This document shows, in pieces, positions 9,829 to 17,653 of a stretch of DNA of 41,691 nt. Origin of the DNA: Comamonadaceae bacterium. GTDB taxonomy: Bacteria > Pseudomonadota > Gammaproteobacteria > Burkholderiales > Burkholderiaceae_C. Each line of letters opens with the position of its first letter. Within the stretch, counting starts at the first letter, position 1. The position numbers and the translations under genes are program-made. The DNA is taken from positions 1 through 41,691 of the forward strand of contig CANGCI010000002.1 in assembly GCA_947451995.1 (NCBI GenBank), written 5' to 3'. Under the pieces are notes generated by a model. It searched no databases, had not been told where the DNA came from, and saw nothing but the letters and a program-made list of their open reading frames with translations.

Positions 9829-10203
9829 ATGATTCAATTTGAAATTCCTGGTTCAGACAGAACACCTCACATCCAAGTACGTGCTGAAGGCGGTCTGATC
9901 TCGTTTGAAGGCGAGTCCTATCCAGAAGACGTGGCAACTTTTTACGGCCCTGTTGTCAATGCCATCACTGAATTGATGGCTGTTGCGCAAGAGGTCAATG
10001 CATCATTTCATTTGATTTATGTGAACAGCAGCAGCATGAAAGCTTTGTATCGAATTTTTGAGCTGCTGCAGAAAAAACATGAGTCTGGTGCACCCATCAA
10101 AATTGATTGGAAATTTGAAGAAGACGATGATGTGATGCAAGAGTTGGGTGAAGATTTCAAAGATCGTTTCCCTGATCTGAACTTCAATTTTCTTGCGCTT
10201 TAA
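9829..10203 (+). CDS. siaC: SiaC-family (DUF1987) regulatory phosphoprotein
   Basis: ISFEGESYPEDVATFYGPVVNAI, HLIYVNSSSMKALYRIFELL; immediately downstream of siaB-like gene. Confidence 0.88.
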   Translation: MIQFEIPGSDRTPHIQVRAEGGLISFEGESYPEDVATFYGPVVNAITELMAVAQEVNASFHLIYVNSSSMKALYRIFELLQKKHESGAPIKIDWKFEEDDDVMQELGEDFKDRFPDLNFNFLAL

Positions 10204-10217
10204 TTGCTGGACTTGCT

Positions 10218-11288
10218 TTGACCTCTTTTGATCTTTACGCCAGAGAAAATGCGCTGATCGAGGAAGCGGTGACAGCCTTGTCCAGCGGATCGGTGGACAC
10301 GCTGGACGATTATGCAAAGCGCTTGCTTGAACAACTCAAGCTCACTTTGAGTGAGAACCAACAATTGGTCAGGCATGCAGATCGTCAGCAAGCCAAGCTG
10401 GTGGACTTGAATCGAAATTTGAAACTCAAAACGCAAGAGGTTGAGCAGCGCGGTAAAGCCTTCGAGGAGTTGTCCAACAAGCTCAGCAAGTATTTGCCAC
10501 CTCAAATTCACAAAGCTTTATTTTCTGGACAACACGACACCAAAGTTGCCACTCAGCGAAAAAAACTGACGGTTTTTTTCAGTGACATCAAAGAATTCAC
10601 CACCTCTGCCGAGTCACTTCAGCCTGAGGCCTTGACTGAGTACCTCAATGAGTACTTCTCGGAGATGACCAAAATTGCACTTGAATACGGTGCAACCATC
10701 GACAAGTACATTGGCGATGCCATGATGCTGTTCTTTGGGGATCCAGATACTCGCGGTGTGGCTGAAGATGCCATTGCGTGTGTTGAGATGGCTGTCAAAA
10801 TGCAAAGCCGGATGCGCGTCCTGGGTGAGCAGTGGAAGAAACGCGGATTTGAAACCCCCTTCATCATCCGCATTGGTATCAATACGGGTTATTGCAATGT
10901 CGGTAATTTTGGTAGCGAAGAGCGCCTCAGTTACACCATCATTGGTGGTGAAGTGAACATCGCTCAACGCCTTGAATCGAATGCAGAGCCGGGTGGCATT
11001 CTGATGAGTTATGAAACCTATGCCCATGTAAAGCACCTCTATCAGGCAGAGGAAAAACCATCGATGCACCTGAAAGGTATTTCGCGCGAAATTAAAACCT
11101 TTGCTTTGCGTGATCGAATCGATGCAGGGCAAGAGACTTTGAAATGGTCGCACCCTGCAGGTGTTCAAATCAGTGTGTCGCCAGAACAAATGGATTCTCG
11201 TTCGCGTGAAGAGCTGGCGTCTCAACTGGCAGACATTGCGCGGCAGTTGGGTCAATACGCAACGCCACAACCATCCCCCAAGATATGA
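10218..11288 (+). CDS. Class III adenylate/guanylate cyclase domain protein with N-terminal coiled coil
   Basis: LTVFFSDIKEFTTSAE, IDKYIGDAMMLFFGDPD, RIGINTGYCNVGNFGSEERLSYTIIGGEVNIAQRLE catalytic motifs. Confidence 0.92.
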   Translation: MTSFDLYARENALIEEAVTALSSGSVDTLDDYAKRLLEQLKLTLSENQQLVRHADRQQAKLVDLNRNLKLKTQEVEQRGKAFEELSNKLSKYLPPQIHKALFSGQHDTKVATQRKKLTVFFSDIKEFTTSAESLQPEALTEYLNEYFSEMTKIALEYGATIDKYIGDAMMLFFGDPDTRGVAEDAIACVEMAVKMQSRMRVLGEQWKKRGFETPFIIRIGINTGYCNVGNFGSEERLSYTIIGGEVNIAQRLESNAEPGGILMSYETYAHVKHLYQAEEKPSMHLKGISREIKTFALRDRIDAGQETLKWSHPAGVQISVSPEQMDSRSREELASQLADIARQLGQYATPQPSPKI

Positions 11289-11755
11289 CAAACAATCCTT
11301 TGTGCTTTGCAGTCGATTCAGAAAAGCTTGGCAAGTTGGGCATTAATTTTTTGCGCTCCAGTGAGGGTGCTGCCGCCCTGAAAGCAGGTCAACTCAAGGG
11401 CGAAGAACGCTTGTTTTTAAGCCTTCTTGGCACGCCCCTTCTCAATGCAACCCTGATTTTGCCTGGGAAAAAAATCATCGAAGCTGGCAATCAGTTTGAA
11501 GATGCCTACTTCGTGATCAATGGTGAAGTTCAAATTCAGCAAGGAGAAAAATCATTCCGATTGGGCGCAGGATCTGTCCTGGGCCTGGCAGAGGGCATGG
11601 TGGGTTTGGCCGCACGCTACACGGCCACTGCGCTAACCCCTGTCCAAGTCAAGATGATTCCATTTCACAAAGTGGACAGCATTGTCAAAGTTTTGCCGCC
11701 TGAACTTCGCGCCATCATGGTGACCATCATTAAACGCAATCTGGCCGTGTCCTGA
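11285..11755 (+). CDS. Cyclic nucleotide-binding domain protein (divergent phosphate-binding cassette)
   Basis: PGKKIIEAGNQFEDAYFVINGEVQIQQGEKSFRLGAGSVLGLAEG CNB beta-roll; start overlaps cyclase stop (ATGA). Confidence 0.82.
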   Translation: MTNNPLCFAVDSEKLGKLGINFLRSSEGAAALKAGQLKGEERLFLSLLGTPLLNATLILPGKKIIEAGNQFEDAYFVINGEVQIQQGEKSFRLGAGSVLGLAEGMVGLAARYTATALTPVQVKMIPFHKVDSIVKVLPPELRAIMVTIIKRNLAVS

Positions 11756-11770
11756 AATGAAGGTGTTGGC

Positions 11771-12115
11771 ATGAGCAATTTTCAAATTGAAGAATTTTCC
11801 GCAGGTCAGACCATTTTTAAATTGGGCGACCCTGCAACACACCTTTATTTTTTGGAAAAAGGTGAGGTTGAACTGATTGACAAAAATGAGCGTGTCTTTG
11901 GTGTGATTCCTCAGGGGCAGTCGTTTGGTGAAGCTGCTATTTTGTCCGGTGGCATCCGCGGTGCCTCCATTCGTGCAAAAGGTGATGTGGCTTGTAAAAA
12001 GATCAACAACCAAGAGGCTGCTGAGTTGCTGAGTACTTATTCACCTTTGCTGGTTGTGATCATGGAGGCATTGTTGTTGCAGCAAACCATGAACAATGCT
12101 GTTAAAAATACCTGA
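11771..12115 (+). CDS. Minimal cyclic nucleotide-binding domain protein
   Basis: FSAGQTIFKLGDPATHLYFLEKGEVELID...GQSFGEAAILSGGIRGASIRAKGD, a canonical CNB phosphate-binding cassette (FGE...R). Confidence 0.88.
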   Translation: MSNFQIEEFSAGQTIFKLGDPATHLYFLEKGEVELIDKNERVFGVIPQGQSFGEAAILSGGIRGASIRAKGDVACKKINNQEAAELLSTYSPLLVVIMEALLLQQTMNNAVKNT

Positions 12116-12960
12116 TGTCCGGTGATCTGAAGGCCGATATGAACTTGTTCTTAAATCCCAAGGAAGCAAGTTGGCCTAACGCCTTTGATCATGCAATTGG
12201 CGTATTGCATGCCTCTTGGCCAGTTCAGTGGTGTGGTTTACCTCAAGTGCTTGAAGCGTGCATTGACCATTTAGACCTTCAGCACCATGCCCTAACGCCT
12301 GACGTTCAGAACTTGTTAGCAGCTTCGCGTGAGATTGCCGATCAACTCGAGCAATTGAGCCTCAATACGTCTGCGTACACTGAACCGCGCTATCACAACC
12401 GACTCCATACGGCCGATGTTTTGGCATCCATGACTTTGTTGGTGGCCATAGAAACCCAGCTTCAATCTGACAGGACTCCGGATTGGTGCGCTGCAGCTTT
12501 GTTGGCTGCGGTGGCTCATGATTTTGCGCATCCCGGTCGTGTGAACTCAAAACCATCTGAGTTAGAGCAATCTTCGATGTTGGGCGTGTTGCCCATTTTG
12601 AAGAAGCACCATGTCAAGTCTGAATGGATTGAATGTATCGAATATGTGGTTCTCAGATCTGACTTTGCCCTGGTAGCAGAAAATCATCGCCTCGTGGAAG
12701 GTCAATCATTTGCATGGCACCAAGATTGGCTTGCAGTACTTCTGAATGAAGCCGATATTTTGGGCAGCAGTGTTTCTGCCTTCGGTGAATCCTTGGGCCA
12801 TGCATTGTCAGATGAATGGCGCATGATTAATTTTCCCCCTTTTTCAACGGTTGCCACACCCGATGGCCGTCGTAAATTTTTGCAGAGTTTGAAGTTCTCA
12901 AGCAATGCTTCCCGTATATTGGGTGTGCAAGAGAGAATCACTGGGCAACTGATGCGCTAG
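12115..12960 (+). CDS. 3',5'-cyclic nucleotide phosphodiesterase, class I (PDEase_I)-like HD domain
   Basis: YHNRLHTADVLASM...AALLAAVAHDFAHPGRVN...LKKHHVKSEWI metal-binding His/Asp motifs; TGATG overlap with upstream CNB gene. Confidence 0.87.
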   Translation: MSGDLKADMNLFLNPKEASWPNAFDHAIGVLHASWPVQWCGLPQVLEACIDHLDLQHHALTPDVQNLLAASREIADQLEQLSLNTSAYTEPRYHNRLHTADVLASMTLLVAIETQLQSDRTPDWCAAALLAAVAHDFAHPGRVNSKPSELEQSSMLGVLPILKKHHVKSEWIECIEYVVLRSDFALVAENHRLVEGQSFAWHQDWLAVLLNEADILGSSVSAFGESLGHALSDEWRMINFPPFSTVATPDGRRKFLQSLKFSSNASRILGVQERITGQLMR

Positions 12961-13008
12961 TGTTTTCGTTTAAAACCATACAACGCCCAGTTCTTAGGAG
13001 TTAACGTG

Positions 13009-13473
13009 ATGAGCATTATTTTGAAGCAGCCAGTCACTGGCCCAGCAGCTTGGACGGGTAAGGACATTCAAAACGACACCAGTTGGATCGAGCAACTTCA
13101 GGCTTCAGACATTCAAGCTTTGGATGAAGCGCTTGCAACACTCAAATCTAAAGGCCGTTATTTGCGCCAATATCTGGAGTTGGGCTGCGACATCAAAGGC
13201 GTGCCCTTGTCAAAGGTGGAAATGGAAGCCCTCGATTGTTTCGACCGCATCATGCATTCACCCGAAATTCGCGTGGACATGTTGATGGAGCCTGGCGATC
13301 TGCAGTTTGCCAACAACTATGCAGTGCTGCATTCACGCACTGAGTTTGAAGACCATGACGATGTGGCGCAGCGTCGACGAATGTTGCGCTTGTGGTTGAA
13401 GATGCCAAATGCCAGAGAGTTGGCACCAGAGTTTCCGGGGCGCAATGGGTTTCCGATGCCAACTGCGGCTTGA
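13009..13473 (+). pseudogene. Internally deleted TauD/TfdA-family Fe(II)/2-oxoglutarate dioxygenase remnant
   Basis: 155-aa ORF joins a TauD-like N-terminus (VTGPAAWTGKDIQNDTSWIEQLQASDIQALDEAL) directly to the C-terminal region (GDLQFANNYAVLHSRTEFEDHDDVAQRRRMLRLWLKMPN); the middle with the HxD motif is missing. Confidence 0.65.
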
Positions 13474-13485
13474 TCATTTTTCGCA

Positions 13486-13899
13486 ATGACGTTGAATCAA
13501 CAGCCATCCACTCTAAGTGTCGAGCAACTGAACACACTTGCAAAGCAAGTGTCTCATCACTGCACATGCGCACTGAAAATCTGCAAAGGCTGGGAAAGCG
13601 TGCCCGACGCGCGCTGGCCGGCTGCCCAAATGCAAGCTGCAGGCACCCTCAGGCAAGAACTACCCGAAGGTCAAATGGAATTGACCTTCGAAGAATTCCA
13701 CCCTAACGGCACGCGCTATGACTCACCTAACGCGCCCATTGCAGTGGACTACTTTCCCTACAACCGCTGCGATGTTTTCAAGTGCAGCACATGCCAATGT
13801 GCTGTCTTGAAGTACACCGAGTACGGTGGTTATTACGTGGACACGCGAGCCAGGTTGGTCGATCCTGAAATGATCGTGGCACGCTCAGCAGAAGCCTGA
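13486..13899 (+). CDS. Conserved-looking hypothetical protein, Cys-rich C-terminal motif
   Basis: 137 aa; CDVFKCSTCQCAVLKYTEYGGYYVDTRARLV; tail overlaps dadA 3' end. Confidence 0.6.
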   Translation: MTLNQQPSTLSVEQLNTLAKQVSHHCTCALKICKGWESVPDARWPAAQMQAAGTLRQELPEGQMELTFEEFHPNGTRYDSPNAPIAVDYFPYNRCDVFKCSTCQCAVLKYTEYGGYYVDTRARLVDPEMIVARSAEA

Positions 13900-15110
13900 G
13901 CCGCCACCACTTCCGCCACCATGTCTGCTGTCACGGCAGACAATGTCCAACCTAAGTGACCGTGACCTGTGTTGTAAAACACATTGGCAGCTTTGCCACG
14001 ACCCACGCGGGGCATCATGTTGGGCATCATGGGACGCAAGCCAGCCCATGGCACCACGGAGCGGGTGTTGATTTTGGGGAAGCACTGGTTGACCCAATCG
14101 ACCAATGGCTTGATGCGGTCTGCGCGAATGTCACGGTTATAGCCGTTGAATTCTGCAGTGCCTGCCACACGGAATCGGTCGTCGCCTAAACGGCTGGTGA
14201 CCAACTTGGTTTCATCGTCCAGCAAGCTGACCTGCGGTGCGCCTGTTTGGCTTTCGGCGTCGTTCAAATTGACAGTGATGGAATAGCCTTTGACAGGGTA
14301 GATGTTGACGCGGTCACCCAGTTGCGCAGCAAACTGCTTGCTGGCCACACCTGCGCAGACCACCACGCTGTCAAAGGTGTGAATGCTGGTAGGCGCATCG
14401 GAATGGGCCACGGTGATCTTGATCTGGTCGTTGTCGTTTTGGATGTTCTTCACATCTTGGTCGTACAAGGTGCGAACCCCCCAACGCTGGGCAGCCAAGG
14501 CCAAACCATTGGTGAACTTGTGAATGTCGCCTGTGGAATCACTTTCTGTGAAATAGCCACCGTAGTACTTGCCAGCCAAGGTGGGTTCGATGGCTTTCAT
14601 TTCTTCTGGTGTGACTGCATGGCGAGGCAGGCCACCCTTGGCCAACATGTCTGACACTTTGCCTGCGTGGTCAAAGCCTTTTTTGTCGCGGTAAATGTGC
14701 AAGATGCCTTGCTTCTTTAAATCGAAATCAATGTTTTCAGCTTGTGCCCAAGCGAACAAATGTTGTCGTGCTGCCACAGCCAGTTTGGCTGTTTCAATGG
14801 TGTTCTTTTCGTAAGCCGCCATGGAAGCCATGAACTCTGCAAACCAAGAAATTTTGTGCCAACTGGGTTTGGGATTGACCAGCAGCGGCGCATCACTTTT
14901 GAGCATCCACTTCAAGCCCTTGACGATGGTGGAGGGATGGGTCCAAACTTCTGCGTTCGAGGCAGACAGCTGTCCGCCATTGGCAAACGACGTCTCCATG
15001 GCGGCATAGCGGTGACGCTCAAACAAGGTGACAGAGAAGCCGCGCTTGGCCAGTGCATAAGCAGTGGTGACGCCGGTGATGCCGCCGCCCACAATGGCAA
15101 TAGTTTTCAT
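13833..15110 (-). CDS. dadA: D-amino acid dehydrogenase / glycine-D-amino acid oxidase family flavoprotein
   Basis: MKTIAIVGGGITGVTTAYALAKRGFSVTLFERH FAD motif; FANGGQLSASNAEVWTHP; VPWAGLRPMMPNMMPRVGRG; NTGHGHLGWTLS. Confidence 0.88.
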   Translation of the reverse strand: MKTIAIVGGGITGVTTAYALAKRGFSVTLFERHRYAAMETSFANGGQLSASNAEVWTHPSTIVKGLKWMLKSDAPLLVNPKPSWHKISWFAEFMASMAAYEKNTIETAKLAVAARQHLFAWAQAENIDFDLKKQGILHIYRDKKGFDHAGKVSDMLAKGGLPRHAVTPEEMKAIEPTLAGKYYGGYFTESDSTGDIHKFTNGLALAAQRWGVRTLYDQDVKNIQNDNDQIKITVAHSDAPTSIHTFDSVVVCAGVASKQFAAQLGDRVNIYPVKGYSITVNLNDAESQTGAPQVSLLDDETKLVTSRLGDDRFRVAGTAEFNGYNRDIRADRIKPLVDWVNQCFPKINTRSVVPWAGLRPMMPNMMPRVGRGKAANVFYNTGHGHLGWTLSAVTADMVAEVVAAQASAERATIISGSTNLARVST

Positions 15111-15165
15111 GATTCAGATCTTTCAAAACGTCGAAGGGTTGAGCCATGACACAACTGTGCCAGTG

Positions 15166-15352
15166 GCGCCCCTTCTGTTTTGGACCTGAGAGATTCACAA
15201 CACGCTGGGGTGTTGCTTGCTCCTGCGGTGGGTTTGCGGACGAAAACGCAAACCACTCTTCAGAATGAAATATGACATCGGTCCTTTTGCCTGAGAGTTT
15301 CCGGGGCGGTTGCTCCTTCGGCGTTGCTTTTAAGCAATCTCTCCCGATGCCA
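15166..15352 (-). ncRNA. Tandem glycine riboswitch (two aptamers) upstream of dadA
   Basis: Minus strand reads GGGAGAGATTGC...CGCCGAAGGAGCAACC...GGAAACTCTCAGGCAAAAGGACCGATGTC (aptamer 1), then GAAGAGTGGTTTGCG...CACCGCAGGAGCAAGC...GAATCTCTCAGGTCCAAAACAGAA (aptamer 2). Confidence 0.92.
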
Positions 15353-15366
15353 CTGATGAGATCAAT

Positions 15367-16542
15367 TTACACCTTGAGGAATTCCCTCGTCAAGTGAATC
15401 CAATAGTCAGAACCTGTTGCAATGTTGTCATCGTTGAAGTCGTAACCCGGGTTGTGCACCATGCACGCGCCCGCGGAGTCGCCATCACCGTTGCCAATGA
15501 GCAAATAACTGCCAGGAATTTTTTCCAACATGAAGGCAAAGTCTTCGCTGCCAGTTAAAGGTGGGCCGTTTAAAACGACACGCTCAGCACCGACCAAATC
15601 CAAAGCCACTTGCCTTGCAAAATTGGTTTCGTTTTCTGAGTTCACCAACACGCAATAGCCTTCTTTCCAGTCGACCTCGGCCTTGCAGCCAAAGCTTTCG
15701 GCTTGTAATGTGGCAATGGCTTTGATGCGTTGTTCGAGCAATTTGCGAACACCAGGGTCCAAAGCGCGAACACTCAATTCGAGTGTGGCCAATGCGGGGA
15801 TCACATTGTTGGCCTTGCCAGCTTGAATGGAGCCCACCGTCACAACAGCGGTGTGCAGTGGATCGACATTGCGAGACACCACAGTTTGTAAAGCCATGAC
15901 GATAGACGCTGCAGCCACCAAAGAGTCTGCCGCGCGATGCGGCATACCACCATGACCGCCAGTTCCATTCACGCGAATGGTGACGTAGTCACTGGACGCC
16001 ATGGCACTGCCACTGCGAAACACAAATTTGCCCACAGGCACGCCAGGCATGTTGTGCATGGCAAAGATGGCATCGCAAGGGAACAAGTCAAACAGACCGT
16101 CTTGCATCATGCGCAGCGCGCCGCCACCGCCTTCTTCGGCCGGTTGAAAGATGAGGTGCAACACGCCATCAAACGCGCTGTTTAATGCCAACTCGTGGGC
16201 GGCGGCTAGCAGCATGGCGGTGTGGCCATCATGGCCGCAGGCATGCATCAGTCCGGGCTTGGTGCTCGACCATTCGGCGCCACTGGCCTCTTGAATAGGC
16301 AGGGCATCCATGTCGGCACGGAGGCCTAAGCTGCGCGTGCTGGTGCCGCGTTTGAGTGTGCCTACCACGCCGGTGCCCCCCAAACCGCGGTGAACTTGGT
16401 AGCCCCAAGATTCAAGCTTGGACGCCACCAACTCAGCGGTGCGATGTTCTTCAAACGCCAACTCGGGGTGACGGTGAATGTCACGCCGGAGTTGAATGAA
16501 CTCACCCACTCTGGCTGTGAGTGCCTCGCGCAAATAGGTCAT
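15367..16542 (-). CDS. M20-family amidohydrolase (hippurate hydrolase-like)
   Basis: DIHRHPELAFEEHRTAELV, LRADMDALPIQE, MHACGHDGHTAMLLAAA, FQPAEEGGGGA, GSEDFAFML. Confidence 0.88.
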   Translation of the reverse strand: MTYLREALTARVGEFIQLRRDIHRHPELAFEEHRTAELVASKLESWGYQVHRGLGGTGVVGTLKRGTSTRSLGLRADMDALPIQEASGAEWSSTKPGLMHACGHDGHTAMLLAAAHELALNSAFDGVLHLIFQPAEEGGGGALRMMQDGLFDLFPCDAIFAMHNMPGVPVGKFVFRSGSAMASSDYVTIRVNGTGGHGGMPHRAADSLVAAASIVMALQTVVSRNVDPLHTAVVTVGSIQAGKANNVIPALATLELSVRALDPGVRKLLEQRIKAIATLQAESFGCKAEVDWKEGYCVLVNSENETNFARQVALDLVGAERVVLNGPPLTGSEDFAFMLEKIPGSYLLIGNGDGDSAGACMVHNPGYDFNDDNIATGSDYWIHLTREFLKV

Positions 16543-16544
16543 GC

Positions 16545-17543
16545 TTATTGGGGTTGCAAGTTGATGGACTTGGCAATGGCGCGGAACTGTGCGGTGCCAT
16601 CGGCATACGCTTTGTCAACCGCTTGCAATGACAAGGGTTTGGCAACCAGTTGGCTGTTGGCTTCCAGGCCGCTGCGAACAGCAGGCTCGTTCAAAGACTC
16701 GGTGATGGCTTTGTAAATGATCTGAACGATGGGTTCAGGTGTGTCCTTTTTCACAAAGTAGCCAGTCCAAATGTTGAACGTGAAGTTCTTCAATGACTTG
16801 CTCTCTGTGATGGCGGGATACGCTTTGACAGATTCCAAACGCTCGCTGTTCAACATGGCCAGCACTTTGATCTTGCCTTGCTTTTGCAGTTCGTCGTAGG
16901 CTTTGCCATAAGGCGCCAAGAAAATGTCCACCTGGCCCCCAATCAAATCTTGGTTGGCAGGTGCAGCGCCTTTGTAGGGCACGTGCGTCATGGGGATGTT
17001 GGTGAGCTTGGACATGTGCTCACCCAACAGGTGATAGAAAGAACCTGGTCCTACGCTAGCGTAGGTGATAGGGCGACCTGCTTGAGCTTCTTTGCGGGCA
17101 TATTCAATGAACTCATCGACGTTGTTCACGGGCAAATCTTTGCGTGCCAAGAAGCCAATTTGCGCTGTGGCAATCATTTGTACCAAGCGGAAATCTTCGC
17201 TTTTGAATTTAACGGCGGAAATGGCCAAAGGTGCCAAGATCAATTCGTTGGGTGAGCCTTGAAAAATGATTTGACCGTCTGAAGGGGAGTTCAAAACTTT
17301 TTGCGCAGCAATGGCACCGCTAGCACCGCCGAGGTTGTCCACGATGACGGGCTGGCCCATGTGTTTGGTCAAAGCGTTGTTCACTGTGCGGGCAATCACA
17401 TCTGAAATGCCGCCAGCGGGGTAGGGCACCAACAGGGTGATCGGCTTGGTGGGGTAGGTTTGTGCCAACACTGTGCCGGCCAAAAGCAAGCCGCCCAGCG
17501 CGACAGTAGCGCGCTTGAAATATTTTTCAACCACTGAGTTCAT
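16545..17543 (-). CDS. Bug/TctC-family tripartite tricarboxylate transporter substrate-binding protein
   Basis: Signal peptide; YPTKPITLLVPYPAGGISDVIAR; GQPVIVDNLGGASGAIAAQKV; THVPYKGAAPANQDLIGGQVD. Confidence 0.92.
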   Translation of the reverse strand: MNSVVEKYFKRATVALGGLLLAGTVLAQTYPTKPITLLVPYPAGGISDVIARTVNNALTKHMGQPVIVDNLGGASGAIAAQKVLNSPSDGQIIFQGSPNELILAPLAISAVKFKSEDFRLVQMIATAQIGFLARKDLPVNNVDEFIEYARKEAQAGRPITYASVGPGSFYHLLGEHMSKLTNIPMTHVPYKGAAPANQDLIGGQVDIFLAPYGKAYDELQKQGKIKVLAMLNSERLESVKAYPAITESKSLKNFTFNIWTGYFVKKDTPEPIVQIIYKAITESLNEPAVRSGLEANSQLVAKPLSLQAVDKAYADGTAQFRAIAKSINLQPQ

Positions 17544-17605
17544 TTCTTGTCTCCTCTTTTGATGAATAGTGCCCTCATCCTAAAAATGGCTTGAAGCTAA
17601 GTCAA

Positions 17606-17642
17606 ATGCATAATAATATGCATTAGCATGATTTAAATGCAT
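17606..17642. promoter_or_regulatory. Candidate LysR operator: three ATGCAT elements including TGCATA-ATAA-TATGCA inverted repeat
   Basis: ATGCAT at 17606-17611, 17618-17623 and 17637-17642 in the divergent bug/lysR intergenic region. Confidence 0.45.
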
Positions 17643-17653
17643 GGAGAAAAGCG

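Noticed and set aside
10218-11288. Cyclase product assigned specifically as cAMP
   Set aside because: Sequence motifs establish a class III cyclase but I cannot confidently assign ATP versus GTP specificity without alignment or assay.
10614-11291. 225-aa minus-strand ORF
   Set aside because: Antisense to the class III cyclase, whose motifs clearly define the real frame.
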